A DNA stretch of 8,001 bases, taken from Dehalococcoidia bacterium (GTDB taxonomy: Bacteria > Chloroflexota > Dehalococcoidia > E44-bin15). The notes under the pieces are model-generated. The model worked only from the letters and a program-made list of their open reading frames with translations. It searched no databases and was not told the origin of the DNA. The translations under genes and the position numbers were made by a program. The stretch is taken from positions 1-8,001 of the forward strand of contig SOIC01000150.1 in the NCBI GenBank assembly GCA_004377275.1. Reading direction: 5' to 3'. Positions 6,070 through 8,001 of this stretch are shown piece by piece. How positions within the stretch are numbered: position 1 is the stretch's first letter; the number at the start of each line of letters is the position of its first letter.

Positions 6070-6510
6070 ATGAATACCGCTTGGCAGCAGGAGTTGATTG
6101 AACTATTTCGTGGGGCGCCGATAGCAGGATTTTTTGGTATGACTCTCTCCTATGATAAGCAGGGACATGCTCATTTCATTCTCCCATACAATCCAAATCT
6201 TGATCACGCGGGGAAGGGTATTCATGGGGGAGCAATAGCTACCCTGTTAGACAATGCTGGTTGGTTTGCGGTAGCAGCTCAAAAGGAGGGGGTTTTGGTT
6301 GTTACAAGCGAATTCAAGGTTCATTTATTGTATCCAGTGAAAGAAAGCGAACTTCATGCAGAGGGATGGGTAGTGAAGTCTGGTAAGCGCATTTCCGTAG
6401 CTGAGATGCGAGTGTCGGCTTCCGATGGAGAGCTTGTTGCTATTGGAACAGGAACATATGTTACCATGGAGGGTGTTTCTATGTGGGAAATTGGGAGCAA
6501 TGCTCCATGA
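6070..6510 (+). CDS. PaaI-type hotdog-fold acyl-CoA thioesterase
   Basis: A 146-residue single hotdog domain of the PaaI/YigI thioesterase type, expected to hydrolyse acyl-CoA thioesters as a dimer or tetramer in the cytoplasm. The signature helix reads GIHGGAIATLLDNAG at 50-64, with His52-Gly-Gly and Asp61 in the positions used for catalysis in PaaI. The substrate is unknown. Upstream in-frame codons back to 5995 exist but fall inside repeat copy A. The ATG at 6070 is preferred over 6052 because AGGGTG lies just before it. Codon third positions are strikingly A/T-rich (GGT ATT CAT, TTA, GTT, GCA) compared with uvrA and the HD gene, suggesting a different origin. The gene has no visible promoter and lies between GTTATGC (6026-6032) and CATAAC (6531-6536), with the stop 20 bases before the next repeat. 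This is how integron cassette genes are placed. Confidence 0.9.
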   Translation: MNTAWQQELIELFRGAPIAGFFGMTLSYDKQGHAHFILPYNPNLDHAGKGIHGGAIATLLDNAGWFAVAAQKEGVLVVTSEFKVHLLYPVKESELHAEGWVVKSGKRISVAEMRVSASDGELVAIGTGTYVTMEGVSMWEIGSNAP

Positions 6511-6530
6511 TTTTTACACTTGCAATGGCA

Positions 6531-6600
6531 CATAACAGCGTGTTTGCGTTTCGCTTCGCGAAGCTAAGAAGCCGGGGCTGTAAAAGCGGTATAATTGAGA
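6531..6600 (+). repeat. Dispersed repeat copy B (left two-thirds)
   Basis: It starts CATAACAGCG (6531-6540), whose first nine bases are the exact reverse complement of GCTGTTATG at 6023-6031 on the other side of the hotdog gene. Its first 17 bases from ATAACA align without gaps to copy D (13 of 17). The core contains a 12-bp palindrome GCTTCGCGAAGC (6553-6564) shared with copy C, then GGGGCTGTAAAAGCG aligned to copy A. The TTCGYGTAYATGGCTGTTAT end seen in A and C is missing. Confidence 0.6.
6590..6595 (+). promoter_or_regulatory. -10 element of the DUF4870 gene, inside repeat copy B
   Basis: A perfect TATAAT lies 24 bases before the DUF4870 start codon. No good -35 is seen at 16-18 bases upstream. 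Against copy A, copy B carries a 4-base insertion at this point (AAGCG then GTAT then AATTGAG), which creates the hexamer. Confidence 0.45.
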
Positions 6601-6619
6601 TTGCGAAAGGGGGTGAAGA

Positions 6620-6979
6620 ATGAGCGAAGAGAAGAAGAGTGGTACAGGCCTTGAACCCAACGTAGCCGCACTGCTGTGTTATGTGCTGGGCTGGATAACC
6701 GGGTTGGTGTTTTTCCTGATAGAGAAGGATGACGAGTTTGTCCGCTTCCACGCTATGCAGTCCATAATTGTATTCGGTGCCTTGCACGTGGCTATGATCA
6801 TTATGTGGGTCTTCTATTGGATTCCCTACATTGGGGTTCTATTTATGGTGGTCGCATCACTTATATCAATCGCTGCCTTTGTGCTGTGGATCATACTCAT
6901 GGTGAAGGCCTATGGGGGGGAGCGCTTCAAACTGCCCATTGCTGGTGACATAGCCGAGAAGTATTCAACAAAGCGATAG
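6620..6979 (+). CDS. DUF4870 family small membrane protein
   Basis: A 119-residue integral membrane protein of the DUF4870 (Tic20-like) type. A polar N-terminus (MSEEKKSGTGLEPN) precedes three likely membrane segments at about 14-34, 46-68 and 72-96. The conserved pattern EKDDEFVRFHAMQS sits in the loop between the first two, and KAYGGERFKLPIAGDIAEK follows the last, both hallmarks of the family. Function is unknown; a transport or membrane-homeostasis role has not been shown. The start follows AAAGGGGGTG with normal spacing, and a TATAAT lies 24 bases upstream. A strong hairpin 40 bases after the stop marks the end of the transcript, so it is probably expressed as a single gene. Confidence 0.92.
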   Translation: MSEEKKSGTGLEPNVAALLCYVLGWITGLVFFLIEKDDEFVRFHAMQSIIVFGALHVAMIIMWVFYWIPYIGVLFMVVASLISIAAFVLWIILMVKAYGGERFKLPIAGDIAEKYSTKR

Positions 6980-7017
6980 CTTGAACTAACCAGCATCACC
7001 ATAATAGCCAATAGCCC

Positions 7018-7056
7018 GGGAGGCGGACACTTGGTGTCCGCCTCCCTTCGCTTTCC
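7018..7056 (+). terminator. Strong hairpin terminator after the DUF4870 gene
   Basis: GGGAGGCGGACAC (7018-7030) pairs perfectly with GTGTCCGCCTCCC (7034-7046), 13 bp, GC-rich, with a 3-base formal loop (5 if the closing pair opens). It is followed by TTCGCTTTCC, a modest T-rich tail. Its position 40 bases after the stop fits an intrinsic terminator for the DUF4870 transcript. Confidence 0.8.
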
Positions 7057-7142
7057 TAAATGCTTAACACTTCGCGAAGCGAGGAGCTGAGGCCGTAAAT
7101 TAGGTTGGGCAGAGCGAGAGTTCGTGTATATGGCTGTTATAT
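7055..7142 (+). repeat. Dispersed repeat copy C (right two-thirds)
   Basis: It aligns to copy A (5944-6032) over its whole length with one gap. It carries the palindromic core CTTCGCGAAG (7070-7079), GAGGAGCTGAGGCCGTAAA as in A and B, and the right end TTCGTGTATATGGCTGTTAT (7121-7140). The left third of the element is missing; it begins 8 bases after the DUF4870 terminator stem. GCTTAAC at 7062-7068 fits the RYYYAAC pattern of attC sites. Confidence 0.65.
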
Positions 7143-7347
7143 TCAATTATGTTCGGATTCAATGTTTTCGAGCCATAGAAGGGGGTGCTACAAAGAGTCT
7201 CAGTGGTGGTGCCGCTGCTTTGGATGGGGGTCATGGCGGTCCGGCTACTTCGTTTATCATAGGTATTATGTATGATTTCTGGCCACGTTCATCGACTTCT
7301 CCGCACCTCAGTTCCTTGCGGTGCTCTACCTTGACTGAGTTCAGGGA
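7137..7347. other. Unit between repeats C and D with no recognisable gene
   Basis: About 210 bases bounded by a perfect inverted repeat, TGTTATATTC (7135-7144) and GAATATAACA (7346-7355). A rightward frame of 100 codons (7124-7426) spans it but starts inside copy C, runs through copy D and into the antisense of the next gene, and is low-complexity in composition, so I do not call it. A 37-codon ORF at 7162-7275 is unusually rich in Trp, Cys and Tyr and lacks a clear ribosome binding site. The segment is best left as a possible gene-less or decayed cassette. With the flanking repeats and terminator, it accounts for the 412-base gene-free stretch 6980-7391. Confidence 0.4.
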
Positions 7348-7384
7348 ATATAACACGGGCTTTGCGGCTCACTCCGAAAAGCCC
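7348..7384 (+). repeat. Dispersed repeat copy D (left end only)
   Basis: ATATAACACGGGCTTTGCGG (7348-7367) and the following CTCA give 19 bases (7353-7371) identical to the left part of copy A. Similarity stops near 7376. The sequence is thus a truncated left end, abutting the 3' end of the leftward GyrI-like gene. Confidence 0.6.
7357..7384 (-). terminator. Hairpin just after the GyrI-like gene, formed from repeat copy D
   Basis: GGGCTTT (7357-7363) pairs with AAAGCCC (7378-7384), and CGG (7365-7367) with CCG (7374-7376), with one G/A mismatch and a CTCACT loop. In the leftward transcript the stem begins 8 bases past the GyrI-like stop codon. It is followed by GTGTTATATTCC, a weak T-tract, so termination is plausible rather than certain. 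Confidence 0.45.
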
Positions 7385-7391
7385 AATCTCT

Positions 7392-7868
7392 CTACCGCTT
7401 CTTTACCGGGAAGCGGATCTCGCTGAGCAGCTCCTCAGGCGCGGTCTTCCCTGGGTCGCTGAGGTAGACTTCCTCTGAAGGGCCCACAATCTCGTATCCG
7501 TTCTCCGCGATCCATCCCGCAAGTGCGCCATAAGTAGCCCCCACCTGATCATAAGGCCCCTTATGCATCGTGGCAGCCACCTCGGCAGCTTCCACCTTTT
7601 TAATGCCAAGGCCACGCTCATCGGGGCCGCCTGGGGCCACATCCCCGGCTATGGGGCTGCGCAGTTCCCATAACAGTTCCTCGTCGGGAACCTGTCCCGG
7701 GGCGTTGAAATAGACCCCCACCGGCGGGCCAGTGGGCACATAGCCTTTCTCCCCGATCCAGCCGTAGAGCTTGCCAAAGGTCTCGCCTATCAGGCTGTAT
7801 GGCCCCTTCATTGAGACGAAGGCCACCGTCATCGGCTCTGTTTTTTTAACCGTTACCTCGATTGCCAT
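7392..7868 (-). CDS. GyrI-like small-molecule-binding domain protein
   Basis: A 158-residue stand-alone GyrI-like (AraC effector-binding type) protein. The two halves are visibly related: residues 11-73 and 91-155 both run KGPY-x3-G-x-T/A-x-G-x-L-x-GWI-x-E-x-GY, then GP, VY, PG and an EELL-x-E-x-R-x-P end, the internal duplication typical of this fold. Such domains bind hydrophobic or cationic ligands, and some hydrolyse them; there is no DNA-binding domain here, so it is not a regulator of the AraC type. The conserved glutamates (for example Glu63-64 and Glu145-146) line the usual pocket in the family, but ligand and role are unknown. The start at 7868 follows GGAGGG with a short spacer. It lies 60 bases downstream of another leftward gene and may be co-transcribed with it. 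Confidence 0.88.
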   Translation of the reverse strand: MAIEVTVKKTEPMTVAFVSMKGPYSLIGETFGKLYGWIGEKGYVPTGPPVGVYFNAPGQVPDEELLWELRSPIAGDVAPGGPDERGLGIKKVEAAEVAATMHKGPYDQVGATYGALAGWIAENGYEIVGPSEEVYLSDPGKTAPEELLSEIRFPVKKR

Positions 7869-7928
7869 TTAACCCTCCTCAGAGCATTGTAGCCAAGATT
7901 AAGCCCCAAACCGCCCCCTTGTCAATCT

Positions 7929-8001
7929 CTAGCTCACCTCGATCACCGAGCCCTCCGCCGTCTTGGTCACCTCGATGCGCACCGGGAAGGCGTCCTTGAG
8001 C
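7929..8001 (-). CDS. C-terminal end of an unidentified leftward protein (runs off right edge)
   Basis: The minus strand reads LKDAFPVRIEVTKTAEGSV followed by IEVS and a TAG at 7929-7931, about 23 residues. The open frame, GC-rich third positions and position ahead of the GyrI-like gene support it being the end of a real gene. It is too short for family assignment and I do not recognise it. Confidence 0.5.
   Translation of the reverse strand, partial: LKDAFPVRIEVTKTAEGSVIEVS

Noticed and set aside
5914..7384. CRISPR array or insertion sequence
   Set aside because: The repeats are about 120 bp, diverged and unevenly spaced with genes between them, unlike a CRISPR array. No transposase or target-site duplication is visible.
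7124..7426. 100-codon rightward ORF across repeats C and D
   Set aside because: It begins inside repeat C, runs through repeat D and into the antisense of the GyrI-like gene, with no ribosome binding site; not supported as a gene.
7886..7925. Promoter for the GyrI-like gene (TTGACA at 7920-7925 and TACAAT at 7886-7891, minus strand)
   Set aside because: The two elements are 28 bases apart, too far for one sigma-70 promoter. The hexamer at the correct spacing (TTAATC) is poor, and transcription from the upstream gene is as likely.

Overview
The window reads as a GC-rich bacterial chromosome segment with mostly small, tightly spaced genes. The gene set (a YprA/Hrq1-type helicase, DUF503, a CxxC-x17-CxxC zinc ribbon, UvrA, a stand-alone HD protein, a short RRM protein, DUF4870 and a GyrI-like protein) and the GC-rich third codon positions fit Chloroflexota, perhaps Dehalococcoidia. 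That assignment is an inference from gene content, not a computed placement. No rRNA, tRNA, CRISPR array, transposase or integrase is visible.

Layout. Positions 1-1039 hold a leftward block: a double zinc-ribbon protein, then a DUF503 protein, then the N-terminus of a DEAD/DEAH helicase that runs off the left edge. It is probably driven by a strong leftward promoter at about 1198-1225, whose 276-bp intergenic region is shared divergently with uvrA. Positions 1316-5436 read rightward: complete uvrA (excision repair), an AhpD-like carboxymuconolactone decarboxylase family protein with an intact E-x11-CxxC-x3-H motif, and an HD-domain phosphohydrolase-like protein.

Positions 5437-7391 are the unusual part. 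Three small rightward genes (RRM RNA-binding protein, PaaI-type hotdog thioesterase, DUF4870 membrane protein) and one short stretch without a clear gene are each followed, in the same orientation, by a full or partial copy of one dispersed repeat. The repeat starts near ATAACA and ends in TGTTAT. The hotdog gene is clearly more AT-rich than its neighbours and lies between complementary ends. The next-but-one unit is bounded by a perfect 10-bp inverted repeat. This arrangement resembles an integron gene-cassette array with attC-like sites, or possibly a decayed array or a MITE-like family; with no integrase in view the mechanism is a hypothesis.

Positions 7392-8001 return to leftward genes: a GyrI-like small-molecule-binding protein with two related halves, and the C-terminus of an unidentified protein at the right edge.

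Functionally, the flanks are ordinary housekeeping and stress functions (nucleotide excision repair, helicase, thiol peroxidase-like and RNA-binding proteins). The repeat-punctuated block at 5.9-7.4 kb deserves the second look.
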